From NCBI GenBank assembly GCA_963841885.1, contig CAWJEK010000008.1, forward strand, positions 186,001-250,000: DNA of 64,000 bases, written 5' to 3'. Source of the stretch: Bog-756 sp963841885 (GTDB lineage: Bacteria; Actinomycetota; Acidimicrobiia; Acidimicrobiales; RAAP-2). Positions 1 to 8,764 of this stretch are shown in pieces (position 1 is the stretch's first letter; every line of letters begins with the position of its first letter). The translations under genes and the position numbers were made by a program. A model generated the notes under the pieces. The model searched no databases. It was not told the origin of the DNA and saw only the letters and a list, made by a program, of their open reading frames with translations.

Positions 1-1139
1 ACCACCGCCCCCTGCGGCAGGAACGGCACGATGCGGGACCGCGTGACTCCGTTCGACACCGCCGTCGAACGCAGGCAGATCAGCGAGTGGTCGTCGATGC
101 GCATCTCGGCACCGGCCACGAAGTCCTCGTGGCCTCCCACCCCCGAGATCTGGCGCCCTTCGATGTTGTCGGCCACCACCTGACCGTACAGGTCGACGCT
201 CAATGCGCCGTTGATGGAGACGAAGGCGTGGTTCTGGGCGATGACCGTCGGGTCGTTGACCACCTGCACGGGAACGAACGCGACCTCCTGGTTCCCGTCG
301 AGCCACGCGTACAGCTCGGCGGATCCCAGGGCGAAGGTGGTGATGGAGACGCCGTTGAACAGGCGCTTGGCATCGTTGGTGACCTTCCCCGCCTGGTGGA
401 GCCGCATCAGGCCGTCGGTGAACATCTCGGAGTGGATGCCGTACCCTCCACCCGGTCCCTCGGCGAGCTTGGTGGCCACCATGTTCGGCACGGCACCGAT
501 ACCGATCTGGAGTGTGGCCCCGTCGGTCACGAAGGACCGGGCCTGCTCGGCGATGGCCTCGTCGATGGCGTCGGGCTCCGGCTGGGGCAGCGTGAAGGGA
601 GCGCCCTCGGACTCCACGAGGACGTCGACCAGCTCGAGGGGGATGGTGTTGGTGTAGTCGGGGCCGAGCGAACGGGTGCGGGGCAGGTGGGGGTTGACTT
701 CCACCACCAGGAACCGCTCGGGGTCCTTTCCGGCCAGGAGCAGCTCGTCGTAGGTGGCCCCGATGTGGAGCGAGAGGTTGACCTCGCCGTCCCGGGGAGG
801 CGCCGCCAGCACGGTCATCACCCGCGGGTTGTAGCGCCGCAGGATGGGGGCGAACTGGCGGAACCCGCCCGGCACCAGCTCGATGTTGGCCCCGCCGGCC
901 AGCAGCATCCGTTCGGCGGGACCGAAGAAACCGCACCGGTAGGACACGTTGGGATGGGCCAGTACCGGGTAGTAGCCGAGCAGCAGCGCACCGCCGAAGG
1001 TGAGGTCGACCCAGTCGTCCCGCTCGCCGAGCGCCGTCAGGAAGGCGTCCGGATTGGCGGGGCCCAGGCCGAAGCCGACGGCGTCGGTCGTGCCGATGTG
1101 CTGGGCGGCGTCGTCGGGAGTGCAGGTCTGTGGTGCCAT
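1..1139 (-). CDS. Acetyl-CoA hydrolase/transferase family protein (4-hydroxybutyrate CoA-transferase-like), 3' end cut by window edge
   Basis: Translating the complement from the ATG at 1139 gives about 379 residues, open to the window edge. The C-terminal catalytic domain of the acetyl-CoA hydrolase/transferase family is recognisable. It shows GIGAVPN near residue 213, HSEMFTDG near 236 with the probable catalytic Glu238 that carries the CoA thioester in this family, NGVSITTFALGS near 262, and VGGHEDF near 334. Family members are about 430 residues, so roughly 50 C-terminal residues lie outside the window. It should move CoA between an acyl-CoA and acetate or a hydroxy acid in the cytosol. 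The acyl substrate cannot be told from sequence. The gene is divergent from the F420-type oxidoreductase at 1255, with about 115 bp between them. Confidence 0.85.
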   Translation of the reverse strand, partial: MAPQTCTPDDAAQHIGTTDAVGFGLGPANPDAFLTALGERDDWVDLTFGGALLLGYYPVLAHPNVSYRCGFFGPAERMLLAGGANIELVPGGFRQFAPILRRYNPRVMTVLAAPPRDGEVNLSLHIGATYDELLLAGKDPERFLVVEVNPHLPRTRSLGPDYTNTIPLELVDVLVESEGAPFTLPQPEPDAIDEAIAEQARSFVTDGATLQIGIGAVPNMVATKLAEGPGGGYGIHSEMFTDGLMRLHQAGKVTNDAKRLFNGVSITTFALGSAELYAWLDGNQEVAFVPVQVVNDPTVIAQNHAFVSINGALSVDLYGQVVADNIEGRQISGVGGHEDFVAGAEMRIDDHSLICLRSTAVSNGVTRSRIVPFLPQGAV

Positions 1140-1254
1140 CGCGAACAGTGTGGCACCGCCCTCCGGCCACGGTGAGGGTCCTTGGTCCCGACCTGACCGT
1201 CGTCCGTTCCGGTCGGCGGCAGCAGGCTCCCGCTGGCGGTGGGAGCATGGGCCC

Positions 1255-2283
1255 GTGCGATTCGACACCCAATTGGCCGGTCTGGAGGACGCCGCCGCCC
1301 ACGCGCGCCGCCTCGAAGCGCTCGGGGTCGACGGTGCCTTCACGTTCGAGGGCCCCCACGACGTCTTCACCCCGCTGATCCTGGCCGCTGCTGCGTCGTC
1401 CACCCTCGAGCTCGCCACCAACGTCGCCATCGCCTTCCCGCGCAACCCGGTGCAACTCGCCCACCAGGCGTGGGACCTCCAGCTCCTGTCGAAGGGCCGT
1501 TTCACCCTGGGCCTCGGAAGTCAGATCCGGGCCCAGGTCGAGAAGCGCTACGGCGCCTCCTTCGACCGGCCGGTCGCCCGGATGCGCGAGCTGGTCGGTG
1601 CGCTGCGGGCCATCTTCGCCACCTGGGAGACGGGCGAACGTCTCGACTTCCGGGGCGAGTTCACCTCGCACACCCTGATGCCACCCCTCTTCAACCCGGG
1701 GCCCCATCCCTACGGGCTCCCGGCGATCGCCCTCGGCGGCCTCGGTCCGCAGATGGTGTCGCTGGCGGCCGAGGTCGCCGACGGCCTGCTGGTCATGCCG
1801 TTCAATACCGCCACCCACCTGCGCACCCGGACCCTGCCGGCGGTCGCCGAGGGACTCGCCCGGGGTGGCCGGGCCCGGTCGGATCTGACGGTGACCGGGG
1901 AGGTCATCGTGTGCTGCGGTCGCGACGAGGCCGAACTCGACATGGCCCGCACCGCGGGCCGCTGGCTGATCGCGTTCTACGCCTCGACGCCCGCCTACCG
2001 GCCGGTGCTCGAGGCCGAGGGCTGGGAGGAACTCCAGCCCGAGCTGAACGCGCTGAGCAAGTCGGGCCGGTGGGACGAGATGCCCGACCGCATCGACGAC
2101 ACCGTTCTCGCCACGCTGGCCGCGGTGGGATCGCCCCGTCAGGTGGCCGACGAGATCGTGCACCGCTTCGGCGGCCTGGTCGACCGGGTCGGCTTCTACA
2201 CCCCCTACCTGGTGGCCGACGAGACGCTCGGTGAGCTCGTGGACGAGCTGGCCCGGGCCGACGCCACCGTCCCCGCCCCCTGA
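1255..2283 (+). CDS. LLM-class F420-dependent oxidoreductase, TIGR03617-like
   Basis: A luciferase-like TIM-barrel protein of 342 residues. It resembles the actinobacterial subfamily of predicted F420-dependent oxidoreductases typified by MSMEG_2256. Supporting stretches are DTQLAGLEDAAAHARRLE at the N-terminus, LELATNVAIAFPRNP near residue 53, GRFTLGLGSQ near 81 and ALGGLGPQM near 158. The GTG at 1255 was chosen because the protein then begins at the conserved first barrel strand. Upstream in-frame codons add only low-complexity sequence. It probably transfers hydride between reduced F420 and an unknown substrate. F420 use is inferred from the family. A second LLM oxidoreductase lies at 62046-63107. 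Confidence 0.85.
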   Translation: MRFDTQLAGLEDAAAHARRLEALGVDGAFTFEGPHDVFTPLILAAAASSTLELATNVAIAFPRNPVQLAHQAWDLQLLSKGRFTLGLGSQIRAQVEKRYGASFDRPVARMRELVGALRAIFATWETGERLDFRGEFTSHTLMPPLFNPGPHPYGLPAIALGGLGPQMVSLAAEVADGLLVMPFNTATHLRTRTLPAVAEGLARGGRARSDLTVTGEVIVCCGRDEAELDMARTAGRWLIAFYASTPAYRPVLEAEGWEELQPELNALSKSGRWDEMPDRIDDTVLATLAAVGSPRQVADEIVHRFGGLVDRVGFYTPYLVADETLGELVDELARADATVPAP

Positions 2284-2311
2284 CATGACCGATCCGACGC
2301 GAGGAGCCGAC

Positions 2312-3225
2312 GTGACCGAACCCGCCCCCACCTACGACGAGTTCTCCCTCTTCCACGAGAATGCCGAAGAGGCCGGCCTCGCCTTCGACGGGCCACCGGT
2401 GGTGCGCCGGGAGTCGGTGGAGGTCGCGCCCGGTCGCCGGGTGAGCGCCCTGGTGTGGGGGGAGTCGCCGCCCGAGCTCGTGTTCCTCCACGGTGGGGGG
2501 CAGAACGCCCACACCTGGGACACGGTGGCCCTCGCCATCGGCCGGCCCCTGCTGGCCGTCGACCTACCCGGCCACGGGCACTCCGACTGGCCCCAGGACT
2601 CGGCGTGGCTGGACACGGCGTCGATGGCCGATGACGTGGCCCGGGTGGTGGAGCGCTTCGCTCCCGACGCCCGGGCCGTCGTGGGGATGTCCCTCGGGGG
2701 CGCCACGTCGATCGCCCTGGCCACCCGTCATCCGGACCTCGTCCGCCGCCTGGTGCTGGTCGACATCACGCCGGGGGTGAACAGCGACAAGACGTCCGAC
2801 ATCGCCGCATTCCTGTCCGGGCCCGAGACGTTCGACAGCTTCGACGACATCCTGCAGCGGACCGTCGAGTTCAATCCGACGCGTTCGGTCTCGTCGCTGC
2901 GCCGGGGAGTTCTCCACAATGCCGTGCAACTGCCGGACGGGACCTGGGCGTGGCGCCACCAGGTGGGACGGCCCCCGGCCGACACCGGGCTCCACGTCGA
3001 GCGGGCCGACTTCGGGGACCTGTGGGACGCACTGGCCGCCCTGCCCGTGCCCGTGCTGCTCGTCCGGGGGAGCCGGTCACCGGTGGTGGACGACGACGAC
3101 GTCGCCGAGTTCGGCCGGCGCCGGCCCGGTGACCGGGTGGTGGTGGTCGAGGATGCCGGGCACAGCATCCAGGGTGACCGACCGTTGGAATGGCGGAGAT
3201 CATCGGGGAGTTCGCTCCCGCCTGA
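2312..3225 (+). CDS. Alpha/beta hydrolase, with an apparent frameshift near its C-terminus
   Basis: An alpha/beta hydrolase of about 304 residues. It has the oxyanion-hole motif FLHGGG near residue 58, the nucleophile elbow GMSLGG with Ser127, LVRGSRSPVV before a run of Asp residues for the acid region, and the catalytic His in EDAGHSIQG. The GTG at 2312 has a GAGGAG ribosome site five bases upstream. An ATG at 2285 is the alternative. The frame does not stop at the family's usual end. Instead it runs through the intergenic region into pstS. Restoring one base near 3190, as in GAA-(T)TG-GCG-GAG, gives the ending LAEIIGEFAPA and a stop at 3223-3225. I therefore treat it as a separate gene with a one-base deletion. 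The substrate is unknown. Confidence 0.8.
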
Positions 3226-3250
3226 GCAGTTCATCTCGAACTCGCCGGAA

Positions 3251-3294
3251 GTTTGTGTGCCGATTACGCCGAGTTCACTTTCCGTTCAACTGGC
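3251..3294 (+). promoter_or_regulatory. Probable PHO box upstream of pstS
   Basis: Two strong direct repeats begin with GTTCA at 3273 and 3284, exactly 11 bases apart. This is the spacing of PhoP direct-repeat units in Streptomyces (consensus GKTCAYYYRSG). Weaker units in the same register begin at 3251 (GTTTG) and 3262 (GATTA). The site lies about 90 bases before the pstS start, so phosphate-limitation control of pstSCAB is likely. It also argues that pstS is not a fusion with the upstream hydrolase. Confidence 0.7.
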
Positions 3295-3382
3295 CTGGGT
3301 ACGGTCGCGGACATCGGCGGTACCGCCGCTCACCGTGGCATGCCGGCTACGGGTACGACGAACTCGAAGGGCAGGACCACCT

Positions 3383-4567
3383 GTGACCAGCCTCACCCCC
3401 CACCACCGTCGGAGCCGCCGGGCCCTCCCGCTCGTCGCCCTCGGACTGGCCGGAGCCGCCCTGCTGTCCGCCTGCAGCTCCTCCTCTTCGACATCGACCA
3501 CCACGACGACGGCCCCCGCCGGTGGTTCCCTGGCCTCGAACAACGCCGCCTACCTGGCCGCCGACCTCAAAGCCCCCGCCGGCACGCTCAACGCCTCGGG
3601 CTCGACGTTCGTGCAGCCCTTCTTCAGTTCGGCGTTCTACAAGTACACCGGGCTGAACCAGGGACTCCAGATCAACTACCAGGGAGTCGGATCCGGTGCC
3701 GGCATCACCGCCTTCCAGTCGGGCACCGTGGCCTTCGCCGCCTCGGACGTCCCCATGTCGTCCTCGGACCTGGCCAAGATGCCCGCCAATTCCGGCCCGG
3801 TCATCCAGATCCCCGACATCCTCGGCGGCGTCGCCATCGCCTACAACCTCCCGGGCGTGTCCACCCGGCTCAAGCTGGACGGCGCGACGCTGGCCGGCAT
3901 CTTCGACGGCACCATCACCACGTGGAACGCCTCGCAGATCACCGCCCTCAATCCGGGCGTGAACCTGCCGTCCCACGCCATCACCCCGGAGGTCCGGGCC
4001 GACAGCTCGGGCACGACGTACATCACCACCGACTACCTGGCGTCGGCCGCCGGCTCGGCGTGGACACTCGGCACGTCCAAGACGATCGCCTGGCCGTCCA
4101 CCGCGGTGCAGACCCCGAAGAACTCGGGCGTGGCCTCGTCGATCCAGTCCACCCCGTACTCCATCGGGTACGTCGAGCTCTCCTACGCCATCACCAACAA
4201 GATGGCCTACGCCGCCGTCAAGAACGCCGCCGGCGTCTACGTGGTGCCGAGCGCGGCCACCGTGGCGGCCGACGCCGACCAGAAGACCTCGGTGTCGTCC
4301 ACGGACTTCTCGATCGTGAACGGGGCGGGCACCACCAGCTATCCGATCGCCGGCTACAGCTGGGCCATCCTGCTCCAGAAGCAGACCAGTGCCACGACCG
4401 GCGCCCAGGTGGTGAAGGTCCTCGACTGGACCACCCACACCGGCGGCGGCCAGGACCTGGCGAGCTCGCTCCACTACGTGCCCCTGCCCCCGGCCGTGCA
4501 GAATCAGAACCGGACGCAGCTGCTCACGGTCACCGGGCCCAGCGGCCAGAAGCTGCTCACCAAGTGA
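3383..4567 (+). CDS. pstS: Phosphate ABC transporter substrate-binding lipoprotein PstS
   Basis: A high-affinity phosphate-binding lipoprotein of 394 residues. The GTG at 3383 is followed by Arg-rich residues, a hydrophobic segment and the lipobox LLSAC with Cys31. A Ser/Thr linker then leads into the mature domain. Phosphate-binding elements include NASGSTFVQPFF, GVGSGAGITAFQSG and the RADSSGTTY loop. Length and motifs fit PstS. It heads pstSCAB behind the PHO box. Read literally, its frame is open back into the upstream hydrolase. The signal peptide, the ribosome site (AAGG/CAGGA) and the PHO box show that translation starts here. The lipoprotein should be anchored on the outer face of the cytoplasmic membrane. 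Confidence 0.95.
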   Translation: MTSLTPHHRRSRRALPLVALGLAGAALLSACSSSSSTSTTTTTAPAGGSLASNNAAYLAADLKAPAGTLNASGSTFVQPFFSSAFYKYTGLNQGLQINYQGVGSGAGITAFQSGTVAFAASDVPMSSSDLAKMPANSGPVIQIPDILGGVAIAYNLPGVSTRLKLDGATLAGIFDGTITTWNASQITALNPGVNLPSHAITPEVRADSSGTTYITTDYLASAAGSAWTLGTSKTIAWPSTAVQTPKNSGVASSIQSTPYSIGYVELSYAITNKMAYAAVKNAAGVYVVPSAATVAADADQKTSVSSTDFSIVNGAGTTSYPIAGYSWAILLQKQTSATTGAQVVKVLDWTTHTGGGQDLASSLHYVPLPPAVQNQNRTQLLTVTGPSGQKLLTK

Positions 4568-4631
4568 TCCGTCCGGCCGAGCGGTCCGTCGGGGCCGTCG
4601 GCCGTGACGTCACAGCCACGCCGGCCATACC

Positions 4632-5609
4632 ATGACCATCGTCGACACCCCGTCCCCCACTCCCGCCACCGCGGCTCGTCGGGGCCGGTGGTCCCTGCCG
4701 GACAAGGGGTACCGGTCGATCCTGGGCATCGTGGCGCTGCTGTTCGGAGCGCTCGCCGTATGGTTCGTCGTCTCCCTCATCATCCAGGCGAAGCCGGCCT
4801 TCTCCACCCTGGGCTTCTCCTGGATCGTCGGGAAGACGTGGAATCCGACCCACGACCAGTACGGCCTGCTGCCCTTCATCCTCGGCACCATCGAGTCGAC
4901 CGCCATCGCCGTGGTGCTGGCCGTCCCGATCGGGCTCGGCACGGCCATCGCCCTGGCCTACCTGGTGCCCGGGCGGATCCGGCCGGCCCTGTCGACCACG
5001 GTGGAGCTGCTGGCCGCGGTGCCGAGCGTCATCTTCGGGCTGTGGGGACTGATCGTCCTGGCGCCCTTCTTCCGGGTGACGGTCGAGCCGTTCCTGACCG
5101 CGGTCTTCGGGTGGACGGGCCTGTTCGACGGGCGCAACGGTGGCGTCGGGCTCCTGCTGGCTGGGGTCATCCTGGCCATCATGATCCTCCCGACCATGGT
5201 GGCCATCTCCCGTGACGTCCTGGTGGTGGTGCCGAACGAGCAGGTCGAGGGAGCCATGGCGCTCGGGGCCACCCGGTGGCAGGTCCTCCGCAAGGTCGTC
5301 GTTCCGGGTGCCCGGACGGGCATCCTGGGGGCGTTCACGCTGGCCACCGGCCGGGCCCTCGGTGAGACGGTGGCCGTGGCCATGGTCATCGGGAACGCCC
5401 CGTACATCGCCCACTCGTTGAAGTCGTCGGCGGCCACGCTGCCGTCGCTCATCGTGAACAACTTCGGCGAGTCCACCGGCACGGAGCTGAGCGCCCTGTT
5501 CGGCGCCGGCCTCGTCCTGTTGGTCATCGGCATCCTGGTCAACTCCGCCGCCCGCTGGCTGGTGTGGTCGACCGGCGCCGACTCGGCCGGAACGGAGCTC
5601 GGCCGGTGA
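4632..5609 (+). CDS. pstC: Phosphate ABC transporter permease PstC
   Basis: A membrane permease of 325 residues with about six hydrophobic segments and the binding-protein-dependent transport signature. The EAA-loop region reads QVEGAMALGATRWQ near residue 205, followed by GARTGILGAFTLATGRALGET. The LPTMVAISRDVL stretch is typical of PstC. It forms the translocation channel with PstA and is energised by PstB. It starts 64 bases after pstS and overlaps pstA by GTGA, consistent with one operon and translational coupling. Confidence 0.95.
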   Translation: MTIVDTPSPTPATAARRGRWSLPDKGYRSILGIVALLFGALAVWFVVSLIIQAKPAFSTLGFSWIVGKTWNPTHDQYGLLPFILGTIESTAIAVVLAVPIGLGTAIALAYLVPGRIRPALSTTVELLAAVPSVIFGLWGLIVLAPFFRVTVEPFLTAVFGWTGLFDGRNGGVGLLLAGVILAIMILPTMVAISRDVLVVVPNEQVEGAMALGATRWQVLRKVVVPGARTGILGAFTLATGRALGETVAVAMVIGNAPYIAHSLKSSAATLPSLIVNNFGESTGTELSALFGAGLVLLVIGILVNSAARWLVWSTGADSAGTELGR

Positions 5610-6517
5610 CCGCCCTGCTCGAGAGCCCGCCCGACCCCATCATCGAACGGCGGCGCGCCGTACAGGCGGCGGCGGCCGCCAGCCTCGGCCGCCGCAAGCT
5701 CGCCTCGCGGATCGCCCTCGGCGTCTGCTGGCTGTTCCTCGGCATCGCGGTGGTTCCCCTGGTCGCCGTCGTCTTCTATGTCGTCGCCAAGGGTCTGCCG
5801 GCATGGTCGATCGACTTCTTCACGCACTCGACGACGCCCGAGGGGATCGCCGGCGGCGGGGTATGGAACGCCATCGTCGGCACCGTGGTCATCACGGCGG
5901 TCGCCGTGGTGGTGGCGATACCGGTGGGACTCTGCTGCGGTCTCTTCCTGGCCGAGTCCGACGGCCCGTTGGCCTCGGCGTTGCGCTTCACCGCTGACGT
6001 CATGACCGGCATCCCGTCGATCACCGTGGGCATCTTCGGCTACATCGCCATCGTGCGGAACTTCCAGGCCTACAGCGGACTGGCCGGGGCGTTCGCCATC
6101 GGCTTCATCATGCTGCCGGTCATCATCCGGGCGGGTGAGACGGCGTTCCGCGGCGTTCCCGGCTCGCTGAGCGAGGCCGCCCTCGCCCTCGGGGCCCGCA
6201 AGTTCACCATCGCCCGCAAGGTCGTGATCCCGACCGCCCTGCCCGGCGTCATCACCGGCGTCCTGCTCGCCGTGGCCCGGGGCCTGGGGGAGACGGCCCC
6301 GCTGCTCCTGACCATCCTGGGCAACCAGTACCTCCAGTGGAATCCCACCAAGCCGATGGAGGCTCTGCCCATCCTCATCTACAACTACTCGAGTCAGCCC
6401 TACGCCGACCTGGTCCAGGTGGCCTGGGGCGCGGCGCTGCTACTCATGGTGGTCGTGCTGGTGCTCAGCATCGGCAGCCGCCTGTACGCCGCCCACCTGC
6501 GGAAGGAGCGCCGATGA
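5606..6517 (+). CDS. pstA: Phosphate ABC transporter permease PstA
   Basis: The second permease subunit, 303 residues, with about six transmembrane helices and the EAA-type loop LSEAALALGARKFTIARKV. It also has TGIPSITVGIFGYIA and ARGLGETAPLL, both typical of PstA. The GTG at 5606 shares bases with the pstC stop (GTGA). The frame is open further upstream, but that would put the start inside pstC. The gene overlaps pstB by ATGA. It should pair with PstC in the cytoplasmic membrane. Confidence 0.95.
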   Translation: MTALLESPPDPIIERRRAVQAAAAASLGRRKLASRIALGVCWLFLGIAVVPLVAVVFYVVAKGLPAWSIDFFTHSTTPEGIAGGGVWNAIVGTVVITAVAVVVAIPVGLCCGLFLAESDGPLASALRFTADVMTGIPSITVGIFGYIAIVRNFQAYSGLAGAFAIGFIMLPVIIRAGETAFRGVPGSLSEAALALGARKFTIARKVVIPTALPGVITGVLLAVARGLGETAPLLLTILGNQYLQWNPTKPMEALPILIYNYSSQPYADLVQVAWGAALLLMVVVLVLSIGSRLYAAHLRKERR

Positions 6518-7386
6518 CCGACGCCAGCCCCCCTACTCCCCGAGTCCGGATTCCGACCGTCGAGGAGTCGCTCACCGTGCAGGCAGAACAGGCACTGACG
6601 GAACCGGTGCCCGGCGACGTCGTGATGACGCTGCGGGATGTGAGCGTGGCCTTCGGTGGGCGCACCGCCGTCCGGGACGTGTCCTTCGACGTGTCCGCCG
6701 GGGAGGCCACCGCCCTGATCGGTCCGTCGGGATCGGGCAAGACGACGCTGCTCCGGGCGCTGAACCGGATGCACGACACCGTCCGCACCGCCACGGTCAC
6801 CGGATCGATCCGGCTCGGCGATCTCGACGTCAACGCCCCCGACACCGACCCCACCTTGCTGCGCAGCCGGGTGGGCATGGTGTTCCAACGGCCCAACCCG
6901 TTCCCGACGATGAGCATCTACGACAATGCCGTGGCCGGCCTCCGATTCAACGGGGTGCGCAAGAAGGCCCTCCTCGACGAGGCCGCCGAGTCGTCACTCA
7001 TCGCCGCGGCGCTGTGGGACAGCGTCAAGGACCGACTGAAGGCCCACGGGAGCACGCTGTCCGGGGGTGAGCAGCAGCGTCTGTGCATCGCCCGGGCCCT
7101 CGCCGTCGAGCCGGAGGTGCTGCTGATGGACGAGCCCACGTCGGCCCTCGACCCCATCGCCACGAAGCGGATCGAAGAGCTGGTGGGCGAGCTGAAGAGC
7201 CGGGTGACGATCGTGATCGTCACCCACAACATGCAGCAGGCGATGCGGGTGTCCGACCGCTGCGCATTCCTCCTGATGGGCGAAGACAAGGCCGGCGAGC
7301 TCATCGAGTTCGGGCCGACCGGCGAGCTGTTCAGCGAGCCGAAGGACCCCCGCACCCTCGACTACGTCAACGGGCGCTTCGGCTGA
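6514..7386 (+). CDS. pstB: Phosphate ABC transporter ATP-binding protein PstB
   Basis: The ATPase of the phosphate importer, 290 residues. Walker A is GPSGSGKTT near residue 70, the signature is SGGEQQRLCIARAL, Walker B is VLLMDEPTSALDP, and the switch His is in VTHNMQQ. The ATG at 6514 follows GGAAGGAG and overlaps the pstA stop. The protein carries an extension of about 30 residues before the ATPase core. No phoU follows. The gene ends 22 bases before a convergent response regulator, so the cluster is pstSCAB only. Confidence 0.96.
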   Translation: MTDASPPTPRVRIPTVEESLTVQAEQALTEPVPGDVVMTLRDVSVAFGGRTAVRDVSFDVSAGEATALIGPSGSGKTTLLRALNRMHDTVRTATVTGSIRLGDLDVNAPDTDPTLLRSRVGMVFQRPNPFPTMSIYDNAVAGLRFNGVRKKALLDEAAESSLIAAALWDSVKDRLKAHGSTLSGGEQQRLCIARALAVEPEVLLMDEPTSALDPIATKRIEELVGELKSRVTIVIVTHNMQQAMRVSDRCAFLLMGEDKAGELIEFGPTGELFSEPKDPRTLDYVNGRFG

Positions 7387-7408
7387 GCGGTGCCCGGGCC
7401 GTGGCGTC

Positions 7409-8260
7409 TCAGGCGCTGACGGCCTCGTCGAGGCGGTGGGACTCGGAGGACGGTGCCTCACCGAGGGTGCCGTCCGGATCGAGCCGGAAGCCCACGCCCC
7501 GGACGGTCACGATGAATCTGGGGTCGGTGGGCTCGGGCTCCAACTTGGCCCGCAGTCGGTGGATGTGGGTGTCGAGGGTGCGGGTGTCGGTCAGGTAGGT
7601 GTCGGGCCACAGGAGGTCGATCAGTTCGTCGCGTGAGCGCACCCGGCGGGCCGGATGGAGGAGGACGGCCAGGAGATCGAACTCCTTGCGGGACAGGTGG
7701 ACCGGTTGCCCGGTCACCGTGACCTCGCGGCGGACGTAGTCGACGGCGACCGAACCGAAGGCCGACTCACGATCGGGACCACCGCCGGATTCCGTGGTCG
7801 ACCCGACATCCGACGGTGCCGGGGCCCCGGCCGGCGTGGTGAAGGGGCCGACGGCCATCGGCGGCTCCAGTTGGCGCGGCGCCACCCGACGCAGGATGGC
7901 GTGCATCCGGGCGATCAGCTCCCGCAGCCGGAAGGGCTTGGTCACGTAGCCGGACGCCCCCAGCTCCAGGCCCAGGACCACGTCGAGCTCGGAGTCGACC
8001 GCGCTGACCATGAGGATGGGCACCGAGGACACGGCTCGGAGCCGGCGACAGACGTCGATGCCGTGCATGCTCGGCAGCAGCATGTCGAGCAGCACGATGT
8101 CGGGCAGCTGTTCGTCGAACAGGGCGATCCCCTCGGGGCCGTCATTGGCCAGGACGACGTCGAAGCCCTCCCGGCCGAGGCCGGAGGCCAGGGCCTGCCG
8201 GTAGGACTCCTCGTCTTCGATGACCAGGACCTTGATGGACTGACGGGCCGCCACCGGCAT
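7409..8260 (-). CDS. OmpR/PhoB-family response regulator
   Basis: A response regulator of 283 residues. The receiver domain occupies residues 8-125, with acidic residues E15-D16, phosphoacceptor Asp59 in IVLLDMLLPS and Lys108 in VTKPF. A long linker of about 45 residues leads to a C-terminal winged helix marked by HLSRKEFDLLAVLL and TVRGVGFRL. The ATG at 8260 follows a GGGAAGGGGGG ribosome site. It is convergent with pstB, and no histidine kinase is adjacent. Two GTTCA half-sites lie upstream on its coding strand, near 8290-8299 and 8338-8343. A PhoP/RegX3-like role in phosphate control is a reasonable inference from position, but the gene could serve another stimulus. Confidence 0.85.
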   Translation of the reverse strand: MPVAARQSIKVLVIEDEESYRQALASGLGREGFDVVLANDGPEGIALFDEQLPDIVLLDMLLPSMHGIDVCRRLRAVSSVPILMVSAVDSELDVVLGLELGASGYVTKPFRLRELIARMHAILRRVAPRQLEPPMAVGPFTTPAGAPAPSDVGSTTESGGGPDRESAFGSVAVDYVRREVTVTGQPVHLSRKEFDLLAVLLHPARRVRSRDELIDLLWPDTYLTDTRTLDTHIHRLRAKLEPEPTDPRFIVTVRGVGFRLDPDGTLGEAPSSESHRLDEAVSA

Positions 8261-8395
8261 CCCCCCCTTCCCCACCAACGCTACGGAGGCCAGATGAACA
8301 GCGGACGATCCGCGAGGAATCCCCTGGTGATCGTTCCGTGAACGTCGTGTGGCAATCGCTCGTCGGCCGGGTCGGCGAGCGGGAGGCCGTGACCT

Positions 8396-8764
8396 TCAGA
8401 TGGCGGAGCCGAGGAGGATGCCCAGCGCCGCGGCGCCGAGCCCGACCACCAGCGTGGCCCCGACGTTGGTCGCCGCCCGGCCCATCCGCCCCTGCTCGGC
8501 CAGAGCGACCGTGTCGTAGGAGAATGTGGAGAACGTGGTGTAGGCGCCGAGCAGGCCGGTGCCGACGACCGTCACCACTCCGGAGGCGACGCCGTGGTGA
8601 GCGGCGAGGCCGGTCAGCAGTCCGAGGGCGAAGGCGCCCGTCACGTTGATCAGGAGCGTCCCGTAGGGGAAGCGGGGCCCGAGCCGTCGCCGCACGTGCA
8701 GTTCCACCTCGTAGCGGAGCAGGGCACCGCAGGCGCCGGCCACGACCAGTCCGAGCAGGGTCAT
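8396..8764 (-). CDS. crcB: Fluoride efflux transporter CrcB/FluC, second subunit gene
   Basis: A small four-helix membrane protein of 122 residues. It carries the FluC signatures GALLRYEVE at the N-terminus, YGTLLINVTGAF, and the pore track GAYTTFSTFS near residue 76. FluC proteins form dual-topology dimers that export fluoride across the cytoplasmic membrane. Its ATG overlaps the stop of the upstream crcB by four bases, so the two are co-translated. Gene pairs of this kind usually make an obligate heterodimer, which is the likely arrangement here. Confidence 0.93.
   Translation of the reverse strand: MTLLGLVVAGACGALLRYEVELHVRRRLGPRFPYGTLLINVTGAFALGLLTGLAAHHGVASGVVTVVGTGLLGAYTTFSTFSYDTVALAEQGRMGRAATNVGATLVVGLGAAALGILLGSAI

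Noticed and set aside
87..1175. Long plus-strand open frame at the window start
   Set aside because: It is the antisense shadow of the CoA-transferase gene and has no domain sequence.
2231..4567. A single 778-residue hydrolase-PstS fusion protein
   Set aside because: The PHO box, ribosome site and lipoprotein signal peptide lie in the middle, and one base restores a normal hydrolase end.
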